The position numbers were made by a program, and so were the translations under genes. DNA of 11,344 nucleotides from Parvularculaceae bacterium UBA4496 (GTDB taxonomy: Bacteria > Pseudomonadota > Alphaproteobacteria > Caulobacterales > Parvularculaceae): the NCBI GenBank assembly GCA_002388885.1, contig DGNI01000077.1, forward strand, positions 17,028-28,371, written 5' to 3'. Of the stretch, positions 1-5,967 are shown piece after piece. Below the pieces are notes generated by a model. The model did not search any database. It was not told the DNA's origin and saw only the letters and a program-made list of their open reading frames with translations. The first letter of the stretch is position 1, and each line of letters begins with the position of its first letter.

Positions 1-347
1 TGCAGACCGACTTCATCTTCACGGTGTTCGGCGAGGAGTTTGGCTTTGTCGGCGCCATGGGTCTTTTGTTCATGTATCTTGCGGTGATCGTTACCGGGCT
101 TTCGATCGCCCAGGCGGCGAAGTCGCATTTCGCGCGCCTTGCAACCATCGGCGTTGTCGCGACATTCACGCTTTACGTTCTCATCAACACCGGCATGGTG
201 ATGGGGCTTGCGCCGGTCGTCGGCGTGCCATTGCCGCTCGTCTCCTACGGGGGGACGGTGATGCTGACGATCATGTTCGGATTTGGCATCGCCATGAGCG
301 CGTATGTTCACCGCGATCAGGACATGTATCGCTCAGGAGAGCTCTAG
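1..347 (+). CDS. rodA: Rod shape-determining protein RodA, C-terminal part (5' end outside window)
   Basis: This is the last ~114 codons of a SEDS-family peptidoglycan glycosyltransferase, which polymerises lipid II in the inner membrane with a class B PBP during side-wall growth. The first whole codon is at position 3. The visible part opens with QTDFIFTVFGEEFGFVG, the loop conserved in FtsW/RodA/SpoVE proteins. It is followed by hydrophobic helices and the hallmark GVPLPLVSYGGT. The near-terminal VHRD and the MVMGLAPVVG segment fit RodA better than FtsW. The stop is TAG at 345-347. The N-terminal two thirds, including the catalytic Asp region, lie outside the window. In alphaproteobacteria rodA commonly ends an mreBCD-mrdA-rodA cluster, so upstream mre genes are expected but cannot be seen. 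Only 6 nt separate its stop from the convergent HPt gene. Confidence 0.92.
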   Translation, partial: QTDFIFTVFGEEFGFVGAMGLLFMYLAVIVTGLSIAQAAKSHFARLATIGVVATFTLYVLINTGMVMGLAPVVGVPLPLVSYGGTVMLTIMFGFGIAMSAYVHRDQDMYRSGEL

Positions 348-353
348 ACCGGA

Positions 354-722
354 TTATAAATGTTCGATGCGCGCTTTGAATTCCTCGCAAAAAGCGAGGT
401 AGTATTTCTGCGCTTCAGAGAGTTGTTGCGATGCGACTGCGCCATCGCCCTCCTTGCACGCTTTTTCGATGGCGGATGCGCATTCGGCCAGTGCTGCCGC
501 CCCCACATTGGCGGCTGACCCTTTTACGGCATGCGCGGTCCTTGACGCCTCACTAAGCGCGCCGGACCGCAAATCTTCACCCATGACACTGAGCAGATCG
601 AGAGTTGAGCGTTGGAAGGCGTCCAGAATAGCCAAGGCGCCGTCGACGCCAGCGGCGGCGACAAGACTATCGACCTGTTCAGCCTGAAGGTGCTCAGGCC
701 CTGATGCAAGCGGTTCTGCCAA
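354..722 (-). CDS. Free HPt (histidine phosphotransfer) domain protein
   Basis: This 122-residue protein is almost entirely one HPt four-helix domain. The phosphorylatable histidine is seen at His64 in the motif TAHAVKGSAANVGA, a very good match to the HPt consensus (aHxlKGsaxxlGa). Helical, Ala/Glu-rich segments flank it (about residues 14-50 and 77-118). There is no kinase, receiver or membrane segment, so it would act in the cytosol as a shuttle between a hybrid histidine kinase and a response regulator; neither is in the window. The start is TTG at 720-722, chosen because the mRNA has GGGGAAGAG four bases before it and no ATG/GTG lies upstream in frame; this makes the start moderately certain. 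Its 3' end meets rodA tail to tail with a 6-nt gap. The partner phosphorelay cannot be inferred from the neighbours. Confidence 0.88.
   Translation of the reverse strand: MAEPLASGPEHLQAEQVDSLVAAAGVDGALAILDAFQRSTLDLLSVMGEDLRSGALSEASRTAHAVKGSAANVGAAALAECASAIEKACKEGDGAVASQQLSEAQKYYLAFCEEFKARIEHL
383..399 (+). terminator. Possible hairpin terminator for rodA, inside the HPt coding sequence
   Basis: A perfect 6-bp inverted repeat, CCTCGC / GCGAGG with an AAAAA loop, lies 36 nt after the rodA stop. It sits within the antisense of the last HPt codons. In the + direction it is followed by TAGTATTTCTG, which is not a proper U-tract. It could slow or end rodA transcription where the convergent genes leave no spacer, but chance is a fair alternative. 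Confidence 0.25.
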
Positions 723-854
723 CGTTCTCTTCCCCGTTTCCCGCGCAAGCCGGTGGAGTTCTGCGCCAATCAGCCCTCCGCCAGCCGCTCTACGGCCGCT
801 TCGTTGAGTAATATTTGCTAATAAACGTAAAAAATTGTCTAAAATGCGGGAAAT

Positions 855-874
855 CGCCGGGCCGGGGCCCGGCG
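855..874 (+). promoter_or_regulatory. GC-rich leader hairpin upstream of the NSS transporter
   Basis: CGCCGGGCC (855-863) and GGCCCGGCG (866-874) form a perfect 9-bp inverted repeat with only two bases between the arms; in practice about 8 bp could pair around a 4-base loop. It ends 6 bases before the Shine-Dalgarno sequence AAGGGG (881-886) and lies about 10 bases after an AT-rich stretch that includes TAAAAT (840-845), a possible -10 box. It may therefore form the 5' end of the transporter mRNA. The same core GCCCGGCGC recurs before mlaE at 8338-8346. Roles in mRNA stability or translation are inferred. Confidence 0.45.
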
Positions 875-895
875 CGGCTTAAGGGGATATCCAAT

Positions 896-2374
896 ATGCA
901 AGGAACGGCGGGCGAAGGCGCTCATTGGTCGTCGCGGGCGGCATTCATCATGGCGGCCGTCGGGTCGGCGGTAGGCCTCGGGAATCTCTGGCGATTCCCT
1001 TACGTGGCGGGCGAGAACGGGGGCGGCGCCTTTGTCGTCTTCTATATCATCTGTGTTCTTTTGATCGGCCTGCCGGTTCTGGTTTCAGAACTCTTTATCG
1101 GCCGCCGCGGCGGCATGTCGGCGGTGGGCAGCGTCGTCAAGATCGCCAAGGCCGAGGGGCGCTCGCCGCTCTGGTCGCTGCAGTCCTGGTTCGGGATGAT
1201 CGGCGCCTTCATCATCCTGACCTTCTATTCGGTTATCGCCGGATGGGTGCTGGCCTATGTCGTCATGATCGGCGGCGATCTTTTTGCAGCGATAGCGCGC
1301 GACGGGCTGGGCGGTCTCACTGCCGGCGCCTTCGCCGGCCAGACCGAAGAACAGGTAAGCGCCAAACTTGTCGAGCTTTTGAGCGATCCCGTTCGCATGA
1401 TCATCTATCACGGCATCTTCATGCTCGTGACTATGGGCATTGTCATGCGGGGCATCAAAGGCGGCATCGAGACGGCGGTGACGCTGTTGATGCCGGCGTT
1501 TTTCATCCTGCTCATCGTGCTGTTTGTTTTCGCCCTGATTGAAGGCGATGCGGCGCGCGGCGTCGATTTTCTGTTGGGCGTTCGCTTTGAAGATTTATGG
1601 AGCGGCGTTAAAAACGGATCGGTGGTTTCCGCCGCGCTGGGACAGGCGTTTTTCTCCATCGGGCTCGGTTCCGCGCTGATGATGACCTACGGCGCCTATA
1701 TGCGCGATGATCAGGACCTGCCGAAATCGGCGCGTCTGGTCGCGATTGCAGACACAGGCGTCGGCATCGTCGCCGGTCTTGCGATTTTCCCGATCGTCTT
1801 CGCCATGGGGCTTGCCGCCGGCGCCGGTCCTACCCTGATGTTCCAGACATTGCCGCTTGCCTTCCATGGCATGCCCGTGGGCGGACTGTTTGGCCTGATG
1901 TTCTTTATCCTCGCGTTTTTTGCAGCGATTACATCGTCGATTGCGCTGCTTGAGGTCTCGACCAAGTGGGTCGATGAACAAACGAAGAGCAATCAGCGCG
2001 TGGTTTCGGTCGGCCTTCTCGGCCTCGTAGCCTTTGGTATCGGCGTGTTGAACGCCCTCAGCCAGGTGCCTACGAGTGTTGGCGAAACATTCTGGAACAC
2101 ATGGCAACCGCTCGGCGGCGTCGCCCTGTTCGAGGGCATGGTGCTGCTCGACTTCCTCAGCGCAACCACTGATCTCATCCTGCCTATCGCAGGCTTTATC
2201 ACCGCAGTGTTTGCGGGCTGGATCGTGTCGACATCGACAGCGCGCGAGGCCATCGGCTTCAAGTCTGAAATCTGGTTCAAACGCTGGCGCTTCTTGGTCC
2301 GGTACGTTTGCACCACGGGCATCTTCATCGTGATCGTCTATTCAACGATCATCGCGCCGATGCTGGCGGGTTAG
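896..2374 (+). CDS. Sodium-dependent transporter, NSS/SNF (LeuT-type) family
   Basis: This 492-residue inner-membrane protein is predicted to import an amino acid or a similar small amine with Na+. TM1 carries the family signature GSAVGLGNLWRFPY (residues 23-36), aligning with the unwound substrate/Na+ site of LeuT (Asn30 = LeuT Asn27), followed by ENGGGAF. AFFSIGLGSALMMTYGAYM matches the unwound TM6, and FFAAITSSIALLEV matches the TM8 Na2 site. About a dozen hydrophobic segments fill the chain and the length is normal for the family. The start is ATG 896, with AAGGGG nine bases upstream; the frame is open back to 815, but that extension is polar and non-conserved. The exact substrate cannot be read from the sequence. 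The gene ends within the stop of the convergent peptidase gene (4-nt overlap), which could supply amino acids from peptides, but they are not co-transcribed. Confidence 0.93.
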   Translation: MQGTAGEGAHWSSRAAFIMAAVGSAVGLGNLWRFPYVAGENGGGAFVVFYIICVLLIGLPVLVSELFIGRRGGMSAVGSVVKIAKAEGRSPLWSLQSWFGMIGAFIILTFYSVIAGWVLAYVVMIGGDLFAAIARDGLGGLTAGAFAGQTEEQVSAKLVELLSDPVRMIIYHGIFMLVTMGIVMRGIKGGIETAVTLLMPAFFILLIVLFVFALIEGDAARGVDFLLGVRFEDLWSGVKNGSVVSAALGQAFFSIGLGSALMMTYGAYMRDDQDLPKSARLVAIADTGVGIVAGLAIFPIVFAMGLAAGAGPTLMFQTLPLAFHGMPVGGLFGLMFFILAFFAAITSSIALLEVSTKWVDEQTKSNQRVVSVGLLGLVAFGIGVLNALSQVPTSVGETFWNTWQPLGGVALFEGMVLLDFLSATTDLILPIAGFITAVFAGWIVSTSTAREAIGFKSEIWFKRWRFLVRYVCTTGIFIVIVYSTIIAPMLAG

Positions 2375-3327
2375 CGCCGGGCGAAATTGTCCGTCGCGCG
2401 CACAAGCGCATCAATGATGCCGGGCTCGCTTGCAGCGTGCCCGGCGTCCAGAATTATCTTGAACTCGGCTTCGGGCCAGCGCTGATGTAATTCCCAAGCG
2501 GTCTTGATGGGCGTGACGACGTCGTAACGCCCCTGAATGATGATGGCCGGGATGCGCCGTATGCGGTCAATATTGGCGAAAAGCTGATCGTCACGGTCGA
2601 AAAATCCGCCATGGTGAAAGTAGCTGCATTCGATACGCGCAAACGCGAGGGCGAAATCGTCGCTTGAAAATGTCTGCATGCGTTCTTCGGACGGCAAAAG
2701 ACTGACCGTGCCGCCTTCCCAGCGGCTCCAGGCCTTGGCGGCGCGCAACTGTTCTGCCTTGTCGTCGCCGGTGAGGCGCTTGTAGTAAGCTGTGATCATG
2801 TCGCCGCGTTCTGTCTCGGGGATTGGCGCCAGATATTCGGCCCACGCATCAGGAAAGATCCAGCTTGCGCCTTCCTGATAGAACCATTCGATTTCCTCGC
2901 GGCGGAGTGTGAATATGCCGCGTAAAACCAGCTCCGTCACACGTTCCGGGTGTGTCTGCGCATAGGCCAGAGCCAGCGTCGAGCCCCATGAACCGCCGAA
3001 GACCTGCCAGCGTTCAAGGCCTAAATGCGCGCGCAGCGTCTCCATGTCCTCCACCAGGGCCCATGTATTATTATCCTCAAGTTCCGCATGGGGTTTTGAC
3101 TTGCCGCAGCCGCGCTGGTCGAAGAGAACAATCCGGTAACGCGCAGGGTCGAAATATCGCCGCATGGACGGCGTTGAGCCGCCGCCGGGCCCGCCATGGC
3201 AGACGACGACCGGTTTGCCGTCCGGCGCGCCCGATACCTCGTAATAAATCTCGTGAAGGTCCGACACACGGAGCATTCCGGAGTCGAAAGGCTCTATCGG
3301 CGGATATAAACTGCGCAAATCGCTCAT
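2371..3327 (-). CDS. pip: Proline iminopeptidase (alpha/beta hydrolase, peptidase family S33)
   Basis: This 318-residue cytosolic serine peptidase is predicted to remove N-terminal proline from peptides. Length and motifs fit the S33 proline iminopeptidase group closely. The oxyanion-hole motif HGGPGGG is at 44-50 and FDQRGCGKS at 69-77. The nucleophile elbow GGSWGS has Ser113, the acid is Asp269 in GRYDVVTP, and the catalytic histidine is His297 in AGHAASEP. The cap-domain sequence FTLRREEIEWFYQEGA (139-154) is also typical. The start is ATG 3325-3327, preceded in the mRNA by AGGAAA at nine bases. It overlaps the NSS transporter stop by 4 nt tail to tail and diverges from the lipoprotein gene across a 97-nt gap. 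No signal peptide is visible. Confidence 0.95.
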   Translation of the reverse strand: MSDLRSLYPPIEPFDSGMLRVSDLHEIYYEVSGAPDGKPVVVCHGGPGGGSTPSMRRYFDPARYRIVLFDQRGCGKSKPHAELEDNNTWALVEDMETLRAHLGLERWQVFGGSWGSTLALAYAQTHPERVTELVLRGIFTLRREEIEWFYQEGASWIFPDAWAEYLAPIPETERGDMITAYYKRLTGDDKAEQLRAAKAWSRWEGGTVSLLPSEERMQTFSSDDFALAFARIECSYFHHGGFFDRDDQLFANIDRIRRIPAIIIQGRYDVVTPIKTAWELHQRWPEAEFKIILDAGHAASEPGIIDALVRATDNFARR

Positions 3328-3424
3328 TTAGCGGCGTTTCCTGCTGACATTTCCGAATCAATTTGCTAAGGCTTTAGATGGGTAGGGTGTGCGTCTCAAG
3401 TTTTTGTTTGGAGTAGGGGCCTAA

Positions 3425-4099
3425 GTGACATTGCGTATTGGCCGCAAGAGCGGCGTAGCAGCGTTTGTAATTTTCACATTGGCTGGTTTGCTGTTGACTG
3501 GCGGTTGTGCTGTCAATCCCGTCTTTTCCCAAAATCAATTGGATGATCATGCGGTCGCAGAACGCGACATGCTGGCTGATGCCGCGCGCGACGTCGAAGC
3601 GGCGCCATGGCCTGCGCCGGAGCCTGTTTCTTTCGTTGCGATGATCGCGGGCGCGTCTAGTAGTGAGGATCGGGTGTCTCGCAGCGAGGCGGTCGAAACT
3701 TATGTTCACGGATTGCAGCCAGCGGGCCTGCGCTTTCAAAAGCTGGCGGTTGACGCGGAATCCAATCTGACGGCGGCGCAGCGGCTTGCGCGGGTTGCAG
3801 AGAATGCGGTATTCGCCTCGCGCGTCACCATGAATGATGTGGTGACAGTCGAAGGCGCCATTCAGGCACTGCGCGAAAATCGCAAGATTTACACGAAAGC
3901 CGCGCATGAGCTTGAAAAGCTCGGCGAACCGGTCGACGAAGAAAAAATCGACGCGATCCGCACCGCCTATTTGCAGGCAATCCGTAATCTTGGCGAAACC
4001 GCCGATGCGCTTGCCGAACGAATTGAAAAAGATCGCACGGAAACCATCGCTGCGCCTTCGCGCATGCCGAGGCGAACCAGCAAGTTCTCCGGCACTTAG
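3425..4099 (+). CDS. Putative lipoprotein of unknown function
   Basis: This 224-residue protein is not a family I recognise. The N-terminus looks like a lipoprotein signal: basic residues RIGRK, a hydrophobic stretch (11-26), then LLLTGGC with the candidate acylated Cys28. The box is imperfect (Thr-Gly-Gly before Cys rather than Leu-Ala-Gly), so a plain signal anchor is possible. After a Pro-rich stretch (PWPAPEPVS, 61-69) the chain from about 87 to 205 is rich in Ala, Glu, Lys and Arg and should be largely alpha-helical, possibly coiled-coil. It ends in a basic Arg/Ser/Thr tail. The start is GTG 3425 with AGGGG five bases upstream. A longer frame exists on the opposite strand, but its Arg/Cys/His-rich composition looks like an antisense shadow. 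The gene diverges from pip and precedes the MFS gene by 68 nt. Confidence 0.72.
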   Translation: MTLRIGRKSGVAAFVIFTLAGLLLTGGCAVNPVFSQNQLDDHAVAERDMLADAARDVEAAPWPAPEPVSFVAMIAGASSSEDRVSRSEAVETYVHGLQPAGLRFQKLAVDAESNLTAAQRLARVAENAVFASRVTMNDVVTVEGAIQALRENRKIYTKAAHELEKLGEPVDEEKIDAIRTAYLQAIRNLGETADALAERIEKDRTETIAAPSRMPRRTSKFSGT

Positions 4100-4139
4100 A
4101 CGTTTAGCCGCCTGGCTCACCAACTTCTTATTTCACTTT

Positions 4140-4165
4140 CCGCGAGTCTTCGCCTAGACCCGCGG
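4140..4165 (+). promoter_or_regulatory. Hairpin abutting the MFS transporter start codon
   Basis: CCGCGAGTCT (4140-4149) pairs with AGACCCGCGG (4156-4165) in nine of ten positions around a 6-base loop, with a single A·C mismatch. The right arm reaches the G of the GTG at 4165 and stops two bases before ATG 4168. No Shine-Dalgarno sequence is seen here, because the hairpin occupies the place where it would be. It may modulate translation or form the 5' end of the mRNA. There is no U-tract, so it is unlikely to be a simple terminator for the upstream lipoprotein. Confidence 0.4.
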
Positions 4166-4167
4166 TG

Positions 4168-5361
4168 ATGACGACAAGCGTTACAGAAGGCGGTTCAAAA
4201 AATCGCGTGCGCGCGCTCTACGCCGGCTTTTACGGCGGCCAGTTCGTGTTGCTCGGATTTCAGTTGCCGTTCTTTGCGGGCTGGCTGGCGCTTCAGGGGT
4301 TTAACGCCGGCGAAATTGGCCTCATCACCGGCGTCGCGCTGATCGCGCGCCTCGCCCTCGGGCCCATAGTCGCCTTCTGGGCGGATCACCAAAGCGACGA
4401 ACGCCTTGCGCTGCGCATTGTCACCTTTCTGTTCGCCTTTGGCGCCGCAGGACTCGTCTTTCTGCCGGGAAAAATTCTGATCGGCGCATCGGCGGCGCTG
4501 GTGATCTGGACGTTCGGTTTGCTCGTTCCGCTCACCGATACGGCCGTGCTGCGCGCTGATCGCAATGGCTGGCTGCATTACGGTCAGACGCGCGCCATCG
4601 GCTCGGCATTCTTTCTTTCGACAACCGTGTTGGGCGGCGCGTTGTTGTCGAGCACCGGCGTTGCAGCGGCGGCGCCTGCCATGGCGATTGCCGCGAGTTT
4701 CGCGTTTTTGATGTCGCTGTTCCTGCCGAAAGGCGTCGGCGGGCGCGGCGGCGCGAAGCCGGTTTCATGGCGCGAGGCGCCGAAGCTGATCAGCAATCCG
4801 GTGTTTCTAGCGGTGCTGGCGTCAGCGGGCCTCACGCAAGGCGCGCATGCGGTTTACTACGCGTTTTCTTTTCTGCGGTGGGAGGCGCTCGGCTACTCGA
4901 CCTTCGTCATTGGCTGCATCTGGGCGACAGGCGTCATTGCGGAAATCTTCATGCTGACGCGGGTGCGCGGGCTTGCCCGCCGGGTCGGGCCCATGGGCCT
5001 GTTGCTGCTGGGCGGCGGCGCCGTCGTCGTCAGATGGACGATTACGGCGTTCGATCCGCCGCTGCCCGTATTATTCCTTGTGCAGACTTTACACGCCTTC
5101 ACCTTCGCCGCTGCCTATCTCGGCGCCATTGAGTTTCTTGACCGGGCGGCGCCGTTGCGCCTCGTAAACACCGGCATGACCTTGATGTCGGCGACCGGCG
5201 TCGGGGCGGTTACCGGGCTCGCGACGGTGGCGGCGGGTTTTCTGTGGGACGCGCATGGCTCGACGCCGGCGTATCTCATGATGGCGGCTATGGGTGCGGT
5301 CGCGGTTGTCGCGGCGCTTATTGCGGCGCGGCTCTGGGACGGAGGAAAGCTTTTCGACTAA
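4168..5361 (+). CDS. MFS transporter, HcaT-like (MFS_1-like family)
   Basis: This 397-residue inner-membrane protein has about 12 hydrophobic segments. It resembles the branch of the major facilitator superfamily that includes E. coli HcaT, the 3-phenylpropionate permease. Family features seen are an early FQLPFFAGWLALQGFNAGEIGLITGVALIAR-type TM1-TM2 region (roughly 31-61), the PLTDTAVLRA segment (121-130), YGQTRAIGSAFF (138-149), and in the C-terminal half a VRW...FLVQTLHAFTFAAAYLGAI-type stretch. The substrate is unknown; the HcaT likeness does not prove aromatic acid transport. In-frame GTG 4165 and ATG 4168 adjoin; ATG is used here. No ribosome-binding site is visible and a hairpin covers that position. 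The DUF6265-type gene follows 90 nt downstream on the same strand. Confidence 0.88.
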   Translation: MTTSVTEGGSKNRVRALYAGFYGGQFVLLGFQLPFFAGWLALQGFNAGEIGLITGVALIARLALGPIVAFWADHQSDERLALRIVTFLFAFGAAGLVFLPGKILIGASAALVIWTFGLLVPLTDTAVLRADRNGWLHYGQTRAIGSAFFLSTTVLGGALLSSTGVAAAAPAMAIAASFAFLMSLFLPKGVGGRGGAKPVSWREAPKLISNPVFLAVLASAGLTQGAHAVYYAFSFLRWEALGYSTFVIGCIWATGVIAEIFMLTRVRGLARRVGPMGLLLLGGGAVVVRWTITAFDPPLPVLFLVQTLHAFTFAAAYLGAIEFLDRAAPLRLVNTGMTLMSATGVGAVTGLATVAAGFLWDAHGSTPAYLMMAAMGAVAVVAALIAARLWDGGKLFD

Positions 5362-5402
5362 GATGTCGAAATACTGAGGCGCCGTCCGTCTGTGACGTGA
5401 AA

Positions 5403-5432
5403 GGCGGTCAAAATCACGATAGCGGGACCGCC
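5403..5432 (+). promoter_or_regulatory. Leader inverted repeat upstream of the DUF6265-type gene
   Basis: GGCGGTC (5403-5409) and GACCGCC (5426-5432) form a perfect 7-bp inverted repeat with a 16-base spacer. It lies just before the Shine-Dalgarno sequence GGAGAG (5440-5445) and 41 nt after the MFS stop. It could be a leader hairpin, an operator or a weak terminator; no T-run follows, so termination is the least likely. Confidence 0.3.
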
Positions 5433-5451
5433 GGAAAATGGAGAGAATCCC

Positions 5452-5967
5452 ATGCGATTCCTGATTGCCGTTCTTTGCATTGCCATGATTGCCGCGCCTG
5501 TTCAGGCCGGCGAAGCGAGTATAGAGATAAAAGCCCTCGCCGATGGCGCACCGCCGCCGCCTGCGTCTATTGATGACGTCGCGTGGCTGGGCGGTCACTG
5601 GAAAGGGTCGGGGCTCGGCGGCCAGTCGGAAGAATTCTTTGCACCGCCGTTGGCTGGCCAGATGATCGGCGCCTTTCGCCAGACCAAGCCCGACGGCTCG
5701 ATCATGTTTTACGAGTTTTATCAGCTGCTGGAGGTCGACGGCTCGCTCGCCCTGCGGATCAAGCATTACAACGCCGACTTCACCGGCTGGGAGGAAAAAG
5801 ACGACTATGTCGCCTTTCCGCTGGTCGCGGCCGAAGAAAACGCCGTCTATTTCGACGGGCTGACCTTCAAAATGACGGGGCCTGATGAATTGCGCTCGGC
5901 TGTCGTTGTCGATGAAGGGAAAGTGCTGGAGTTTGTTTATCGGCGCGTGAAGCCTGCCGGAAACTAA
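5452..5967 (+). CDS. Exported DUF6265-type protein
   Basis: This 171-residue protein has a clear Sec signal peptide: MRF, a hydrophobic core to about residue 14, then cleavage predicted after APVQA (A19). The mature part, from about residue 40, shows the pattern of the DUF6265 family: an initial WLGGHWKG (45-52), an acidic EEFF, then GQMIGAFRQ, YEFYQLLEVDG and an FVYRR near the C-terminus. The family is a small beta-rich, probably lipocalin-like domain of unknown biochemical role; that fold is an inference. The protein should be periplasmic and has no lipobox. ATG 5452 has GGAGAG at six bases, a good site. Its TAA (5965-5967) overlaps the stop of the convergent CHASE2 gene by 4 nt. It may be co-transcribed with the MFS gene, though a 90-nt gap with an inverted repeat separates them. 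Confidence 0.82.
   Translation: MRFLIAVLCIAMIAAPVQAGEASIEIKALADGAPPPPASIDDVAWLGGHWKGSGLGGQSEEFFAPPLAGQMIGAFRQTKPDGSIMFYEFYQLLEVDGSLALRIKHYNADFTGWEEKDDYVAFPLVAAEENAVYFDGLTFKMTGPDELRSAVVVDEGKVLEFVYRRVKPAGN

Noticed and set aside
815..895. N-terminal extension of the NSS transporter to 815
   Set aside because: The extra residues are basic and Gly/Pro-rich and come from the leader hairpin; ATG 896 has a good Shine-Dalgarno and matches where family members begin.
1595..2107. 170-codon minus-strand open frame across the NSS transporter
   Set aside because: It lies entirely antisense to a strongly conserved membrane protein and its low-complexity polar content is typical of such shadows.
2419..2445. 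GCCGGGC/GCCCGGC inverted repeat as a terminator for the NSS gene
   Set aside because: It lies within conserved pip codons around the catalytic His, has a 13-base loop and no following T-run, so it is best explained by coding constraint in GC-rich DNA.
3374..4123. 249-codon open frame on the minus strand, longer than the lipoprotein gene it opposes
   Set aside because: Its composition is Arg/Cys/His-rich with no recognisable domain, while the plus-strand frame has a signal sequence, a ribosome-binding site and a coherent helical body. It is probably an antisense shadow.
3355..5449. GANTC (CcrM-type) sites in intergenic DNA, such as 3355-3359 and 5445-5449
   Set aside because: Such five-base sites are expected many times by chance in 11 kb, and no clustering was seen.
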